The translations under genes and the position numbers were made by a program. This document shows, piece after piece, positions 11,787 to 22,039 of a DNA stretch of 64,000 bases; the first letter of the stretch is position 1; every line of letters starts with the position of its first letter. A model generated the notes under the pieces. It worked only from the letters and a program-made list of their open reading frames with translations, was not told the DNA's origin and made no database searches. Origin of the DNA: Tubulanus polymorphus (lineage: Eukaryota; Nemertea; Palaeonemertea; Tubulaniformes; Tubulanidae). The stretch spans positions 13,322,850-13,386,849 of the forward strand of contig NC_134029.1 of the NCBI RefSeq assembly GCF_964204645.1, read 5' to 3'.

Positions 11787-12441
11787 CTGGGTAAACAGCT
11801 TCTGTTGCTTGGATTTCCTCCAAACAATAATCGGTCATAAAATACTTTGGATTGACGTTGTGATTCCAAGACTTGATTACTTCAAGAGCCTCCTGTATTG
11901 AGTCTTTACTTTCATTTTCAGTAATAAAAGAAGCAACCACCATATAATTAACATTTGTTTTCACAACTAGAAAAAACAGCGGTAACGCATATTTTGTCGT
12001 GCGGTATGTAGCATCTAACAAACCGATTTCATTTCCATATCGACTGAACAACCTTTGTTGCCAATTTGTTTGCTGCACAAACAGAAGGTTAGTCTTATCT
12101 GATGCATTTTCATCGCTGCTACACTTTGCCAGACGCAAAAAAAATTTATCTTGAGGATCCTGGCTTTGCCAGTCTTCTACTTTATGCTTGACATTTTGCT
12201 GGTCAATCAGTGATTTCCTGATATCTGATTTGATCTTATTGCAGTGCGTTCTAATTTCATGCATCGTTGGAAAGAAACGGCGGTTCGATGAATTCGGTTG
12301 ATCTCTACCAGCAAAAAGCACTTTCTTTAACAGGAAAACCAAATGACGCTTAATTTTACTGGCATTGGTAACACCGTCACTTATGAGTTCCTGCATACAG
12401 CTGACGAGACGTTTATCAATCGCATGCGTCATACCACTGAA
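11787..12441 (-). CDS. MULE DDE transposase core exon
   Basis: About 218 residues between an acceptor (GTTATAG) and a donor (CCAG|GTACTC). It shows NRRFFPTMHEIRTHC, then a first catalytic Asp in EIGLLDATYRTTKYALPLFF and a second in PKYFMTDYCLEEI, the spacing of MULE-type DDE enzymes. No internal stop, unlike most other coding remnants here. From the family this binds and moves DNA in the nucleus; whether this copy is active or co-opted is unknown. Confidence 0.7.
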
Positions 12442-12623
12442 CTATAACATCAAAAAGGAATTTAATAATTTAATATATATAATACAGTCGAAACGGTCTA
12501 AACAGTGAGCTACTAACTTTCAACCAATTCAAAGAAATATAATAGCTAGGATGATGTTTTACATATAACATCATACTCAGAAATTATCATATGTTTTCTA
12601 GACATGATTTCCATAATTCATAC

Positions 12624-12768
12624 CTCACCACATAAATGGTTTTTGTATTCAAGAGGAAACTGAATGAGCATCTGCCGCTGTATATTTGTTTTCTTTTTTT
12701 CTTTAAGGCAGTTCGGCAATCGTTTGAAAGTCCCAGTCATTTTTGCCTTTAGTGCAGTCGCCTTCAAT
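12624..12768 (-). CDS. N-terminal exon 2 of MULE-derived gene
   Basis: Between an acceptor (CTTTTAG) and a donor (GGTGAG|GTATGA) it encodes MTGTFKRLPNCLKEKKKT and IQFPLEYKNHLCGE. A zinc/DNA-binding region sits at this place in the family. The phase does not join cleanly to the exon at 13084-13271, so one boundary is off or the gene is damaged. Confidence 0.45.
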
Positions 12769-13083
12769 CTAAAAGATGGTAAAATGTGGGGTTGGAAATT
12801 AAGGTTTCAGACATTGGGTGTTATTCAGGTGATAAAGTAAAACAGTCTATTTCAATATAGGTTATATCTCGGTACCCCAAATGTACTAAATTTTAAGTTG
12901 GGATACTATATTTTATAAATGGAGCCTTTTATTAAGTGGGAATGTAGTACTACATGTGTTGCGACAGGGTAGCTGGCCCTACTACAATTACACTTTCAAC
13001 TTAGTGTCCTAATGGCGATTTAGGATTTAGAAACATGAATTAACATAAAAACCTGTCAGTTAGGCCTATCTAATTTTACGTAC

Positions 13084-13271
13084 TTTTTTCTTATCATAAT
13101 ATTTCTTTCTAGCTTCTATCTTTCTGTCTTTGCCATGCTGACAGTCCATAATCAATTTACCGCCCATGACAAATGGTGTCCCGTCACATTTTATCGGGTG
13201 ACGCCATGATGTTGTCTTGGAGTTTGGATCCTTGAAGAAGACCTGGTACTTTCCGTCTATGTGGAAAGGAT
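13084..13271 (-). CDS. N-terminal exon 1 of MULE-derived gene
   Basis: It starts after an acceptor (TATTGCAG) and ends at a donor (GTACGT). It encodes GKYQVFFKDPNSKTTSWRHP, DGTPFVMGGKLIMDCQHGKD and a basic tail. The CDGTPF...DCQHGKD pattern is typical of the start of CaRF-like/MULE animal proteins. A TAGGCCTA octamer (13061-13068) lies just past the exon. Confidence 0.55.
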
Positions 13272-13321
13272 CTGCAATACAGAAATAGTATCTACGATGA
13301 GAATTCCGGGTAGAAGACAAA

Positions 13322-13859
13322 TAAAGATGTGTTCATCATTTTTGGTACACTACATGCACAAACTAGTAATATAACGGAAAGTGTGCCATAGAAAATAAAA
13401 TAAACATCATTTAAGCTTTACTTTAGTTTTAAGCTAGGCAATGTAATTAATGAATCAAATGGGATGAGATGGGGAGATGATGCTATCTTTCGCTTTTTGA
13501 GTACATTATTTGGCATTTGGGTTTCAGTTTTCTCCCGCTCCTACAGGCTAAGATGACGTACCACACGTCACAGGCAGGACCCACCAAACTGCATGACAAA
13601 CTGGGCCCCTAGTCTGAATACCAGTCGTCGTTACGGTTCCCTCCTGTTTGGGGAACAACGGCTAGGTACTAGACTAGCTGGGTCCCATGGATGCAGTTGC
13701 CAGTGGAATGTGACAGTTGAGTTAGTCATTAGGCTAACCTGTCTGTGGTTTAGTTTCACGATTGGATGTTTTCACAAACCACATCCGATTATGAAAAGCT
13801 TACCAGATTAGGTTAGACTTCTACAGTTGAGACGAGTGAGTGCCAGGTGGCAGTAATAG
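13322..13859. other. Non-coding, nothing recognised
   Basis: Intergenic DNA with no similarity I can see to the neighbouring elements; the open frame at 13593-13811 has no domain-like content. Confidence 0.35.
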
Positions 13860-14037
13860 GGGTTTAGTTGTTCTAGATCAAAGGTCGAACGGTCGAAAAA
13901 TTTTCCAAATGTGAAAATAACAATAATTTCTACTTGAATTAGTCGCGTACACTCCTAATTCAAGTAGAAATTATTATTATTTTAACATTTGGAAAATTTC
14001 TCAACCATTCAACCTTTAACCTAGAACAACTAAACCC
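13860..14037. repeat. Long inverted repeat, 83-bp arms, 12-bp spacer
   Basis: The left arm 13860-13942 and right arm 13955-14037 are complementary with about 8 mismatches. Most mismatches are C in the left arm against T in the right, including three CpG to TpG changes in the segment TCGAACGGTCG. The outer edge reads GGGTTTAGTTGTTCTAG; the centre is TCGCGTACACTC. It may be a hairpin MITE or a tip-to-tip junction of two element ends. It lies 270 bases upstream of an HNH gene. Confidence 0.9.
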
Positions 14038-14308
14038 TTATTACTCTTAAAATATTCATCTATATGAATAAAATATAAATGAATAACATATATAAGTAAT
14101 TAGAAAAGTAGGCTTTCAAGCCAGATTACGAGAGTACGAGCTCTTATAGAATAGATATATAGATATATTTTAAACATTATTTCAATATCTATATTTGTAT
14201 GAGTTAGATTTTAAAACATTAAAAGTTTTTGTAAAGTGTGATTGAAATAATTCATATTTAAATCATTGAACTTCTAAAATCAATTAAGTAAAAAAATTTG
14301 ATATTAAA

Positions 14309-14977
14309 ATGGAACCAGAACAACCACAAACTATCAATATTACAAATAACACTGGTGTCATAAATATATACTACAAGAAGTGTTCTAAATGTGAATTAGA
14401 TAAATTAGCTATAACAGAATTTAATAAGCGTAAGATTAGCAAAGATGGTTTTCAATATTGCTGTAAAACTTGCATTAAACTATATGCCAAACAATATCGA
14501 GAAGATAATAGAGGAGCTTACAATGATTATATGACAGAATATATGAGAGAAAGATATAAAACAGATCTTAATTTTAGATTGAAACAATGTTTAAGATCTA
14601 GATTAACACAATTATTCAACAAAGAAACGCATTCAGAAACACTATCTAATTTATCGGGTTGTTCAGATGAATTTTTCATATAATGGATACTATATCAATT
14701 CGATGATAAAATGAATATAGATAATTATGGTGAATTCTTTCATATTGATCACGTGTTGCCGATCTCTAAATTTGACATGAGTGATGATTATAATAAGAAG
14801 CTAATCTGGAACTGGAGAAATTTAAGACCTCTTGAAAAGAAAGAAAATATAATTAAATCTAACAAACTAGATATGAAATTATATTTAGATCAACTGGATA
14901 AAGCAATGACATTTGTTGAATTATGGAATAGTATTTCACAGAATCGACCGCATTCTGAGGTTTTAATCAGTGGTTAG
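14309..14977 (+). pseudogene. HNH endonuclease with zinc-binding N-terminus, one in-frame stop
   Basis: From the ATG at 14309 the frame encodes MEPEQPQTINITNN, a zinc-binding CSKCELDK...CCKTCIK region, a basic helical middle, and after a TAA at 14681-14683 continues in the same frame with DNYGEFFHIDHVLPISKF and NWRNLRPLEKKENI, the HNH catalytic region. The single nonsense codon is the only break. This zinc-plus-HNH layout is known from giant viruses and phages; here it stands about 200 bases upstream of a Polinton small gene on the same strand, as at 1969-2569. It likely cuts DNA when intact. Confidence 0.75.
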
Positions 14978-15193
14978 AAAGCTGGCAATTCTATTTGAGC
15001 TTTGTATGTATATAATACATAGCTCTTGTTTACTACTAAAACATATGTTGCCAAATATATCTTGTTTTCAATTCTAAAGAATTAATTAACTTCATCATAA
15101 AGAATATCTGTTACAATCCAGGCAAACGTGCAGAAATAATTAGTTTGGTCGAACGTGCGCCACGTCGGCAGTTAGAAATCAACATAGATTAAA

Positions 15194-15661
15194 ATGGAAT
15201 ACAGAGATCGACTAGAAATTCCAAGTCAACCATCGGAAGAGGAACCAGAAACGATGGATAGTGAGACTCAGGAATGAATAGAAATGGAGGATAAAACTCT
15301 CGTAATTGACGAACAAACTTCACAAAAATTACAAGAACATTTGGATTATCATAAAAAAATGGTGAAAATTCTGAGTGATGTAATACATAATAAACAATTA
15401 CAGCGCGAACTACAATTACCAAAATTACCAGCAACGCGACTTAAATTGCTGTTGGGGCGCAAAGAATCGAAAACTAAGAAAATGAGTGGAGATATCAGTG
15501 CCGGCTTTGAAAGAAAACTGAGAAGAGTAGGTAGATTAATAAAATATGAAAAATTCAAAATATTAGGATTAGCATTTAGTGAAGTAGTCAGATATTTACC
15601 AGAAACTGAAGAAATGATTGTAAACAATCCAGTAATTAAAGAATTGTGGACAAAATTATAA
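15194..15661 (+). pseudogene. Polinton-type small protein (copy C), early in-frame stop
   Basis: The ATG at 15194 opens a frame starting MEYRDRLEIPSQPSEEEPE. A TGA at 15275-15277 interrupts it, and the same frame continues 15284-15661. The core (HLDYHKKMVKIL, LPATRLKLLLGRKES, KKMSGDIS) matches copy B at 1180-1500 and, more distantly, the 28285 protein; the C-terminal 60 residues are helical and basic. Re-initiation at 15284 could still give a 125-residue product. Function unknown. Confidence 0.6.
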
Positions 15662-15751
15662 ATTATAACACTGAAGGTCTTTGTAATATAGATATCAAAA
15701 AATGTAATCTCGATTGTATATATCTGTTTTAATATTGTATTGATTACTGTT

Positions 15752-16095
15752 AACTAAGTATTGCGCAATAACCAGTCCGATTGGACCGCTTTTCTATTGT
15801 TCTCCATTGTTCTATTATTGATCGTTGTTAATGGCGGCGGTTGTTCTGTATTGATTGTTTACTCTTAACTAAATATTGCACAATAACCGGTCCGATTGGA
15901 CCGCTTTTCTATTGTTCTCCATTGTTCTATTATCGATCGTTGTTGACGGAAACAGCTGCTCAATATTGATTGGTTACATTTCTATGTTTGAATGTTGTAG
16001 TTTACAGAATAAAAATATTACTGTGTATTGCGCAATAACCGGTCCGATTGGACCGCTTTTCTATTGTTCTCCATTGTTCTATTATTGATCGCTAA
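15752..16095. repeat. Three spaced direct repeats with GGTCCgattGGACC palindrome
   Basis: About 75 well-conserved bases recur three times, starting near 15759, 15874 and 16026: TATTGCGCAATAACC, GGTCCGATTGGACC, then TTCTATTGTTCTCCATTG. Spacings are about 115 and 152 bases. Each contains a near-palindrome. The array directly follows the small gene at 15661. The intervening segments resemble 740-800 on the other strand. Confidence 0.85.
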
Positions 16096-17540
16096 AATTT
16101 GCATAATAAATATAGCTGCGAAGCAGCGATGACGGGAAAGATGGGAATTGTATTAAATTGAAATATCGATACATAGAATAAAATGCATTGACAGATTCGA
16201 ACCTAATACGCTACCACTGTGTAAACGTCAAATATGATCAGCTTTGAAACCGAACATACGCGGATGTACAATCAACAAATATTAATTTATTTGACCAGGC
16301 ATTTATTTTGGCATTCAAACATCATGATACTGTATTATCACCATGCTTAAAAATGGATCTGTCCTATTAAGAACTCATCTTAAGCACCAGCTGAGTCGAT
16401 GGATTGAGTGAATTTACAGATAAGAACGTATTATGATTTAGAATAGATTTAAGAAGTAAATGTTTTTATTAAATATTTGAATAAATACATATATTGTAGT
16501 GTAGATTCAATCAATAAATCATGAATTGATCTGGTCTGGGTTTCCGGCTGATGTTGATTTTGGCTTTTATGGATTACAAATTCTATAGTGATAAACAATT
16601 GATACCTGCAACATGTGTGTAAATCAAACCTATTCCACTAGTTGCGTGTGTTTCCTAATAAACGGGAGAGTCACTCTTGATCCGAGTTATTAGAAAAATA
16701 ATGTTCATTTAGTTATAGAAATTCATTGCCTTTTTGGAAATTCTGTAATAATATTTGTTCTGTCCTAATTTTTATTACTGTATGAACCAATGATATGCTT
16801 TGTAAATATGATGTAATAAAATAAATTTGAATTTGAATTAAATTTGAACATGAGAATCAAGCATAACTTGTGTTTTTTCAACTTGTCTTTTATTAACAGT
16901 TCCAGATTTTCAATTACAATCAAATCCAAATTGGCTAAAAAGTACATAGGACTAAATGAAATGAACCGTTAGTTACTGCAAACCTATTCCAGTGTTATGT
17001 CGATCGTGTTGAATCACTTTCCTTGAGTTGAAAGAATCAGATCTTCTATGGTGCAACATCAGTCGAAGAGAGATATCTTGGTGTTGACTGTCCTTGACCA
17101 TCTAACTTCATGCGTTTGACATTGGAATCAGCATCATACCCATTTAAACTGCAAAATATTCATAAATATTCATACAACATGAAAACCTACAGTACATGTA
17201 TACAGTAATCAAACTTTCACCGATGTTGGATATTCGAATGAACGTTGGGCTTATTTCAGTATTCTAAAGCAGGAAATAATAAGCCCAATAAATAGGCCCT
17301 ATTCCCATTGGAACAATTGTATAATGCGTACGCTGTACCGTACACTTATCAGTCAAGAATGGAGAAATCGGTATACCAAACATACGGACAGCAAAATGTA
17401 CAGGCCTACAATGATTTCTGGTATACAAGCCGTAACCACATTGACTATTAATGTCAGCAGGTCAGAGAAGGCCTGGCCAAATTTAATCACATGGCTCAAA
17501 TCACTTAGCCTTTCTGCGTGTGAATACTTCACTGTATTGT
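16096..17540. other. Non-coding
   Basis: No supported gene. A short hairpin GCTGCGAAGCAGC lies at 16115-16127. The rest is AT-rich intergenic DNA without a recognised repeat. Confidence 0.35.
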
Positions 17541-17703
17541 GGGATCATTCATTTATTACGTACGCATTAGGGGAGGGGGAGGTGTCAGGGCAATTACGTA
17601 CTGTAATGCTTAATGTACATGAAAAAATGGCAGATTTTGCGTACAGAGGGGGAGGGGGGTTGGAATAATCAAATTTTATGCGTACGTAATAAATGAATAT
17701 TCC
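17541..17703. mobile_element. MITE with ATTCATTTATTACGTACGC terminal repeats
   Basis: The left end GGGATCATTCATTTATTACG and the right end (CGTACGTAATAAATGAATATTCC) are inverted copies of about 22 bases. The interior has GGGGAGGGGGAGG on both sides. No coding capacity of its own. A similarly built element sits at 26486-26643. Confidence 0.75.
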
Positions 17704-17884
17704 TGTTTTAAAAATAGGCCTATCGAGTGAATTAGTACATAGACTGAATTAGACTTTAGGCTAGTCCTGGCCAAATCCTATCCATGTTATAATTGCACCA
17801 GTTATAGTAACATCATTGTAGGAGGATGACCGCAGACGAGAGGGAAAAAGTTGTGTTTGTAGTACATAGGCATGGTAGGCTTGT

Positions 17885-18400
17885 CGTACTCACTTAATAC
17901 CCGGTACTTAAAACGCTGTTGTTACCTGTACGTGACTGTACGGTGATTTCTACAGGTTAGCCGTATGTGAGTATGTTGGCGCTCAGACTTGCAATATTGG
18001 GATTCGAAACCAAACGAAAAAAAAATCCAGTTGTAGTCCATTGATTTACCCACTGTGCCACAGAACGTAACTGCAGGGTGGATGAAATTTGATTTACAAA
18101 TAGCCTAGCCTCACCTAACCCAAACTCTATTCTTTCACGCATGCACGTTTGCAGATTATAGGAACTCACGGCCTTTTTAGTGAACTCACGTATGGTTTAC
18201 CTGTGGATATCACCATACAGTCACTGGCACGTACGGGTAACAACTTCGTACTTAAAAAATGGTATTGGCTACTAGAGGAACTCACGTACGGCGTTAGTAG
18301 GGAACTCACGTACGGTTAACCTGTGGAGATCACCATACAGTCACGTACGAGTAACAACTACGTACTTACTGGTATTGGGTACTATATAATAGGCCTAGAC
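17885..18400. repeat. Inverted repeat with one left arm and two right arms
   Basis: The segment 17885-17975 (core TACGTGACTGTACGGTGAT, TACAGGTTAGCCGTA) is inverted at 18176-18280 and again at 18300-18380. The two right arms are direct copies of each other (AACTCACGTA..G then ACCTGTGGA.ATCACCATACA). The space between the arms has no gene. Probably a non-autonomous element with a duplicated end. Confidence 0.7.
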
Positions 18401-18874
18401 AAATAAATACCCGTACTGCGGTAGGCTTTCTTAGCTTCCACACTTCACAACCGAACCAACTGACCAACCAGTATATTTATTCCCAGTACGCACCAACCGG
18501 CACAGGCCTAACTGTTTGTCAACTATGTGTACCGTAAGTAGGCTATCGATAATCACCTGATACTTTTCTGTCGTTTGTTTTCTCTCTGAAAACAACGTAA
18601 TTCTAGCAGCGAATTTTTTTTTCACACCATGTCAGATAGCCACTGCGCATGCCCAACTCAGTTTCGCTTCCGGACTGCATGTCGCAATGCATGAAGAAAT
18701 CCATGATGTGAACGACAAAATCTACTGTCGACTCTTGACTAAATATAAGCTGTGGTAGGAGGCCTAGCGCCAGCCAATTGACCATGATTGACTACTTGCC
18801 AGCTTCGCGTCTCAGACCAGTAGGAAACCGAAGTAAGTTAATGGTTTCATTCTTTTTACAGGCACGTTTTTCCT

Positions 18875-18990
18875 TCTTTGACTTTAATTCAATTCAATTC
18901 AATTCTTTATTATCATACATGATTGTAGATGCAATGCAATTGTAACAAAAATAAAATGATATAAAATAGAATAAAACACAACACAACATA
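18875..18990 (-). repeat. Probable SINE/LINE 3' tail
   Basis: TTAATTCAATTCAATTCAAT followed by TCTTTATTATCATACATG. An AATTC microsatellite next to such a tail is typical of the 3' end of a retroposon read on the minus strand. No body recognised. Confidence 0.35.
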
Positions 18991-19682
18991 AGCATTAGAC
19001 TTATTCGTTATACAAGAATATGTATATATACATGTACATTCTACTTTATATATTACCATTAAGTGACAATTTTTTATTTATAAGTTGGAAAACCCAAAAG
19101 CTGTAAACTGTCCTAGGCTACGTGTCATTAGTGGGGACGAAATCATTAATAGGAATTTATCTTCATCAGAGAAACTATTATTTGGGAATATAAGAAATGT
19201 CGGAATTGCCCAAAATTTGGCCTGTCAGTGTCAGACCCCCGCTGTCAGACCACAGCTCCCTCATTTGTAGGCTCAAACTGTGACGGTAGAAATCTGAACT
19301 ATTAAGATTCTATTAAGAATTTGCAACTTAAACTTTTGAAGCCAATTAATGTCTATTGTAAACATATAGGCCTAAAATCATGACAGTGTATGTGTTGAGT
19401 GTGATAAGCCGCAATACCGAGTTGTGTAGATCTTCTCCCAAAATTTGCAGAGAACACCTCCGCAGGCTTTACACTCTAGCGCTTCAGACGCCTGCTCCAC
19501 CAACCTCCCAAGACGCAACGAGTCCTATTTAAAAACGTGCGGCACCTCATAAATCAGACAGTTTTGGTCAAATTCACATAAGATGCCAACCAAATTTCTC
19601 TGTTTTAATTTTAGGCAAAGAATATTATCGTGATACTAAAATGTAGTTATTAAATAATGTGAACAATGCTTAGATAACAAGT
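18991..19682. other. Non-coding upstream region of Ulp1-MULE gene
   Basis: No gene is supported. One TAGGCCTA octamer is present at 19367-19374. It presumably includes the promoter of the gene starting at 19683, but no TATA box at a convincing distance was found. Confidence 0.3.
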
Positions 19683-19703
19683 ATGGATTCAGCTATAGTA
19701 ACG
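19683..19703 (+). CDS. Predicted first coding exon of Ulp1-MULE gene
   Basis: ATGGATTCAGCTATAGTAACG is followed immediately by the strong donor GTAAGT. The matching acceptor TTATTACAG ends at 20245 and keeps the frame. This gives a start codon for the long frame at 20246, which otherwise lacks a convincing Met. The intron is 542 bases and holds two repeat blocks. A prediction from splice signals only. Confidence 0.5.
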
Positions 19704-19744
19704 GTAAGTTGATTTTATATCACAAGTCCTTTGTGTGAGGTTCT

Positions 19745-20165
19745 CTACAGGGGGTCATGGAATACGGAATACTAATTTGAAGTGGAATACAGCATAAAAA
19801 GCTGAAAATTGTCGATTTTGCTGAAATTCTTGGAATACAAGGAGAAAACTGTCTTGTTTTGCCATCGGAATACGGAATACAGGGATATTTTCCAGATTAC
19901 ATATGCCAAATTCCTTGGAATACAGCATACAAACACCCTGTCGAGGGCCTCTTGTGGTTTCCTGTCTTCGCACTGGGCATAAAATATCTTGGACGAGTTT
20001 CTTGTTGCTGACTGGCCGCCATTAATGCATGGTTCCCAGCTTACCGGGAAAACGGGAAAAAGTAGGGAATTTAAAAATTGAATTCCCGGTTGGGAAAAGT
20101 CAGGGAATTGATCAAAATTTGATAGAATCCGGGAAAAAGTAGGGAATTACAAAAACTCTGTTCAG
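19745..20165. repeat. Repeat blocks inside the intron
   Basis: At 19755-19935 the word GGAATAC(A/G)G recurs at least five times. At 20035-20160 GGGAAAAAGTAGGGAATT recurs twice with shorter variants. Both look like internal tandem repeats, probably from insertions into the intron. Confidence 0.6.
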
Positions 20166-20245
20166 ATAGTCATGTCAGTTGATTGGTATATGATGTTATA
20201 TGTAAATCTGTACAATATTTCTTATGGCTATTATCTTTATTACAG

Positions 20246-21556
20246 GTGCCTGATATTGACACAGCATATGAAAATATTTCCCGCAGGAGAATCAGTCAAT
20301 TGCGTATTCCGCCGACCAGTTTTGGACAGTTCACTGTCGTGGAGAAACATTCTGCTGAAGTTGGTGATCTTTTAAAGTATCCGTCCATTCTGCCAGAAAA
20401 TGTATGCACCACTCTTATCAAGATATTGGACTCCAAGCCCAATCATATTGTTAAATTTTCGCATTGTTCATATGATCGTGGAGCTCTTTCTTTCTGTCGT
20501 ATTATTCAAAGTTGGCGTCAGATACAAATTGAGGTTGAGAGGGAGGATACCTGGTTTAAAACCCTCAAGAAAAAGATATGGTATACCAAAGAAATGGATG
20601 GACACCTGAGCAAGTATCATAGCATTGTAAACAATTCCCCATACAATTCCTCTCTTGGTGAGCCATCATCCTACCTGTCACCCATGAACCTGTGCAGGTT
20701 TTCTTGCTCCAGTTGGTACAGCGAATTACAGTTTAATGCTATTGGCTATATACTGAACGAGAAGACCGAAAAACTGTATACATTTCCGATTGGGGATAAA
20801 GCTGTTTTAAAGGACAGTTACAGTTATTATGTTATGTTTTGTATTGTTAATTTTGACAATGTAACTTCTGTTATTACTGATGATCATACTGGCAAACACT
20901 GGACATTTGTATTATATGACAAAGTAAATAATTGTATATATTATGGCGACAGCTTACTGTGGCCAATTCCAATCAACATAGTTCAATATGTCAGTGGTAA
21001 AGTTGGTTTGACCATGGAAGGTACTACAGTAGTCCCCTTGCATCAGACACATCATGGACGGAATGTAAGGACACATGCATGTACTGACGGTTGCTATGGA
21101 TATCCTATCCAACTGGATTCTAGCTCATGTGGCCCTATTGCCCTTGCATTCGCAGTGTATCTGGTAAAAAATGAATCTAGTATTGAACAATTTCTGAGGA
21201 AAGATGACTCGCGTGATTTGGGAGATGCTCTTGAATCCTCGTATTTCAAGGACCCAGACTTAATGAGATGTAGCCAAATATGCTGTCTTATGTCTAAGGA
21301 ATTACCAAATTACGAACATACTAGACCACCTGCACAACGTCGGTTCGAAAGGTTATCACTGAAGAAAAAACAGGAGCAATCTGATTTGTCCAACATTAAA
21401 CGTAGATGTTTGGAAAAACCAGTTGATGTATGTGATGAGTCAAATTTGGTAACTAACGAACCAACATTCTTGAAAATTCCTCAGCAGCCTCTTAATGATG
21501 ATCGCAAAGTTTGTGAAAAAAAACCCGCATCGCAGACGAGCCGAAACAAATATTAA
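20246..21556 (+). CDS. Ulp1-like cysteine protease domain, N-terminal part of MULE-type protein
   Basis: About 436 residues. The Ulp1/C48 triad is visible: GKHWTFVLYD (His), NCIYYGDSL (Asp), then QLDSSSCGPIALAFA (Gln and Cys), at roughly residues 215-330 of this exon. From the family, such domains cleave ubiquitin-like modifiers or the element's own protein. The frame ends at 21554-21556, but an A8 run at 21514-21521 lies where the next frame picks up a plausible continuation, so the stop may be a one-base indel. Followed by the transposase at 22040. Confidence 0.8.
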   Translation: MPDIDTAYENISRRRISQLRIPPTSFGQFTVVEKHSAEVGDLLKYPSILPENVCTTLIKILDSKPNHIVKFSHCSYDRGALSFCRIIQSWRQIQIEVEREDTWFKTLKKKIWYTKEMDGHLSKYHSIVNNSPYNSSLGEPSSYLSPMNLCRFSCSSWYSELQFNAIGYILNEKTEKLYTFPIGDKAVLKDSYSYYVMFCIVNFDNVTSVITDDHTGKHWTFVLYDKVNNCIYYGDSLLWPIPINIVQYVSGKVGLTMEGTTVVPLHQTHHGRNVRTHACTDGCYGYPIQLDSSSCGPIALAFAVYLVKNESSIEQFLRKDDSRDLGDALESSYFKDPDLMRCSQICCLMSKELPNYEHTRPPAQRRFERLSLKKKQEQSDLSNIKRRCLEKPVDVCDESNLVTNEPTFLKIPQQPLNDDRKVCEKKPASQTSRNKY

Positions 21557-22032
21557 GTGAACATGACTACAGCAAGACTACAGTGTCAACTAAAGCGAAA
21601 ACCCAAAATGCATGTAGCAATTTGACAAAAGAAGAAAATGAAATGAATATCCTAGATATCTTACCAAATGGCTATAAATACAGCATTCTAGACAGATTAT
21701 GGTTTCAGCCAGAAGCGTATGTTGGTGCACCGAAAATTTCGTTCTCTGCAACAATTTTGACAGATATTGCTTCTGCTGATGAATTCACTACTTTTTGTAA
21801 ACTATTTGAAGACATGACAAAAACCAGCTATCGCATCACCAGAACATATAAGCCAAACCAAAAATGTCCAATTCAGAACCACACGTCATTGCCAGCATCG
21901 AACCAGAAATTACAACACCAAGCAGCCCCCAAAATTACTCAGAGAAAAGAATCTACTGACCAAAAATCGATCAAAGGCAGCAGATTGCCCGTCAACTATA
22001 GATGCACGTATTTTTGTAGACTCTTTTCATGA
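21523..22032 (+). CDS. Linker and zinc-finger-like part of Ulp1-MULE protein (frame +1)
   Basis: This frame is open from the A8 run through 22032. It contains ILDILPNGYKYSILDRLWFQ and a Lys/Gln-rich linker. Near 21940-21990 the frame changes again: the next frame reads DCPSTIDARIFVDSFHD before joining the transposase, a cysteine/histidine-containing segment expected in the DNA-binding region of this family. So two one-base breaks separate the protease, linker and transposase. Confidence 0.55.
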   Translation, partial: TRIADEPKQILSEHDYSKTTVSTKAKTQNACSNLTKEENEMNILDILPNGYKYSILDRLWFQPEAYVGAPKISFSATILTDIASADEFTTFCKLFEDMTKTSYRITRTYKPNQKCPIQNHTSLPASNQKLQHQAAPKITQRKESTDQKSIKGSRLPVNYRCTYFCRLFS

Positions 22033-22039
22033 TCCAAGT

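Larger units (their letters stand above)
7789..13271 (-). mobile_element. MULE-derived multi-exon gene: DDE transposase, SWIM finger, Ulp1-like domain
   Basis: A chain of minus-strand exons with plausible splice sites. In order: an N-terminal zinc/DNA-binding region (13271-12624), a MULE-type DDE core (12441-11540), a SWIM zinc finger (about 10560-10270), a helical C-terminal region (about 9590-9111) and a Ulp1-like segment (7860-7789). The layout resembles the animal family related to calcium-responsive transcription factor and MULE transposases. Introns, no visible terminal repeats, and an incomplete protease suggest an old or domesticated copy. Exons for the last protease residues are not found, so it may be partial. 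Confidence 0.6.

Noticed and set aside
17324-17668. 114-codon plus-strand frame
   Set aside because: Its 3' part runs through the MITE at 17541-17703, so the frame is a by-product of the repeat.
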